The translations under genes and the position numbers were made by a program. Shown in pieces: positions 4,764-6,093 of a stretch of 6,093 bases of DNA. The stretch comes from an uncultured Parvimonas sp. (GTDB lineage Bacteria > Bacillota > Clostridia > Tissierellales > Peptoniphilaceae). Under the pieces are notes generated by a model that searched no databases, was not told where the DNA came from, and saw only the letters and a list, made by a program, of their open reading frames with translations. The DNA lies in assembly GCA_902470455.1 (NCBI GenBank), contig CABRGI010000048.1, forward strand, positions 1-6,093. Reading direction: 5' to 3'. Position 1 is the first letter of the stretch, and each line of letters begins with the position of its first letter.

Positions 4764-4790
4764 TTCAAAATAATTTTTATAAATAGGGAG
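4764..4790 (+). repeat. Duplicated spacer, copy 2
   Basis: Matches 4643-4668 and precedes the ABC transporter start, with GGGAG in place of AGGAG at its end. Confidence 0.6.
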
Positions 4791-4792
4791 GA
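4785..4792 (+). promoter_or_regulatory. Ribosome binding site that fixes the ABC transporter TTG start
   Basis: AGGGAGGA ends 7 nt before TTG at 4800. The first in-frame ATG is codon 10 (4827), 34 nt away and inside the first membrane helix, so TTG is preferred. Confidence 0.7.
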
Positions 4793-4799
4793 TTTTGTT

Positions 4800-6093
4800 T
4801 TGAGTTATTTATGTTTTTTAGTAATAATGATAATTTTGTCATTAGTTTCAGTTGTATTTAGCCTAATTGCACCGATTATGGTTCAAATTTGGAGTAAAAG
4901 TGTAGAGGGAATTACTATCTATAGAATTTTACTTTTATCTATAATTATGGCTGTTTTTATGCTAATAAATATTTTATTTATTGTAATAAAAGAGCATTAT
5001 TCAAGAAAATTAAATAGAGAAAATTTTTTCGACTATTTAAAAAATATTCTAACTTTAAAATATGATTACATAATTTCCGAAGGAATAATGAAAATTTTGG
5101 ATAAGACAATAATGAGTGTTAACAATATTTATCTGTTTATCACAGGAGATAATATCAAATTAATAACAAATTCACTTGTTATGGTCGTTGTTTCTATTTG
5201 GATTTTATATATTAATAAATACATATTTCTCGCTTGTTTAATAGTAATTCCGATAAATATTTTAGGCTTTGCAAAGATAAACAAAGTGCTATTGGAAAAG
5301 TCCAGAAATATGGAATTACAGGTTACTACCGGCTGGCAAAAAGTTTTATCCGTCATTTCAAATACTGAATATATAAAACAAAAATCCAATCCTGATATTA
5401 TTAAAAATTATTTAAGTGATACTGTAGATACTATTTACAATTCGATGTCTGATGTAAATATGTATGCTGTAAGTACTTCTACCTTAATTTCAAGTATTAA
5501 TTCTATTTTTCAAACTGTTATTTTAACTTATGGGGTTTATAATTTTGCCTTTGTTGGACATGATTATTTTTCATTGATGACATTTTTTAATACATTAAGT
5601 TCTCTTGTCGGTTCAAAACTAAATAAAAGAAATTTCACAATAGCCAAAGAATTTAAGGAAAATTTAGAAAAAATGAGTGAAGTTTATAATGGAAATAATC
5701 TTGATGAGATAAAAAATATTTCCTTTAATATTTCAAAATTAAAGCTTCCTACACATAGTATTGATGTTAATATTGTTGGAGAATTTTCAAAAGGAGATAT
5801 AATTAGAATAAAGGGAGACTCCGGTAGAGGAAAAAGTACATTCTTAAAATCAATTATTGGCTTTAGAGAAAATGACGGTATTTTTATTAATGGAAAAGAA
5901 ATAAACTCATACAATTTATTAGCTATAAGGAATAGAATTGAATATATGGGACAGGATGCTTATGTATTTCAAGGCTCATTAGAGGATAATTTATTTTTCG
6001 GAATTGAAGATTATAAAGATAAAATTGACAGTTTAAAACAAGATCCTCTTTTAAAGACTATCTTCTCATCTAAAGATTTGAACTCTGATATTT
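4800..6093 (+). CDS. ABC exporter half-transporter (TMD-NBD), 3' end beyond window
   Basis: The frame is open for 431 codons from TTG to the window end. The N-terminal part is an exporter-type membrane domain with about six helices (roughly 4-27, 41-64, 121-139, 142-158, 226-248 and 249-270). The nucleotide-binding domain starts near residue 300, with Walker A GDSGRGKST (339-347) and the Q-loop in YMGQDAYVFQGSLEDN (Gln385). The ABC signature, Walker B and H-loop must lie beyond the edge. The protein should work as a dimer exporting a peptide, lipid or drug. The usual A-loop aromatic pattern (F-x-Y) is ISFNI (307-311), so the Tyr is not evident. It follows two small membrane-protein genes without a terminator in between and shares their promoter. 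The substrate cannot be named; a small peptide is one option, given the context. Confidence 0.88.
   Translation, partial: MSYLCFLVIMIILSLVSVVFSLIAPIMVQIWSKSVEGITIYRILLLSIIMAVFMLINILFIVIKEHYSRKLNRENFFDYLKNILTLKYDYIISEGIMKILDKTIMSVNNIYLFITGDNIKLITNSLVMVVVSIWILYINKYIFLACLIVIPINILGFAKINKVLLEKSRNMELQVTTGWQKVLSVISNTEYIKQKSNPDIIKNYLSDTVDTIYNSMSDVNMYAVSTSTLISSINSIFQTVILTYGVYNFAFVGHDYFSLMTFFNTLSSLVGSKLNKRNFTIAKEFKENLEKMSEVYNGNNLDEIKNISFNISKLKLPTHSIDVNIVGEFSKGDIIRIKGDSGRGKSTFLKSIIGFRENDGIFINGKEINSYNLLAIRNRIEYMGQDAYVFQGSLEDNLFFGIEDYKDKIDSLKQDPLLKTIFSSKDLNSDI

Noticed and set aside
5129..5914. Minus-strand frames at 5129-5389 and 5684-5914
   Set aside because: They are antisense to the ABC transporter, which has clear Walker A and Q-loop motifs in its frame.

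Overview
This is a very AT-rich window with strong AGGAGG-type ribosome binding sites, AGA/AAA/TTA-dominated codons and the conserved gene set rpmH-rnpA-yidD-yidC-jag-mnmE. It looks like the chromosome of a low-GC Gram-positive anaerobe (Bacillota, clostridial/Tissierellia side, for example a Parvimonas- or Peptoniphilus-like organism). The phylum is well supported; the genus is a guess from composition and protein style.

Layout. Positions 1-510 hold no convincing gene. They contain a cluster of modular palindromic repeats: two copies in one orientation (A about 40-137, B about 150-277) and one in the other (C about 343-508), with at least five short perfect hairpins. Positions 539-4179 are one minus-strand gene cluster, read right to left: rpmH (ribosomal protein L34), rnpA (RNase P protein), yidD (membrane-insertion helper), yidC (membrane insertase), jag/khpB (KH-R3H RNA-binding protein) and mnmE (tRNA-modifying GTPase). 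The cluster starts at a near-perfect sigma-A promoter (4242-4271) and ends in a strong intrinsic terminator (515-540). Two further hairpins lie inside it, one over the rpmH stop codon and one between jag and mnmE, and probably set different expression levels for its members.

Positions 4342-6093 are a divergent plus-strand group: a promoter, a 65-aa two-helix membrane protein, a 28-aa hydrophobic peptide too short for normal gene calling, and an ABC exporter half-transporter that starts at TTG and runs off the window before its ABC signature and Walker B. The two small genes share near-identical ribosome-binding/start regions, and two of the spacers are also near-copies of each other, so this segment carries remnants of tandem duplication. 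Its substrate and function cannot be read from the sequence.

How the genes work together. The minus-strand cluster combines translation (L34), tRNA processing (RNase P), tRNA wobble modification (MnmE) and membrane protein insertion (YidC, YidD), with Jag tied genetically to YidC across Gram-positive bacteria. The genes most often found beside this cluster near the replication origin (dnaA upstream of rpmH, mnmG downstream of mnmE) are not adjacent here. The least explained parts of the window are the left repeat cluster and the small-peptide/ABC group on the right.
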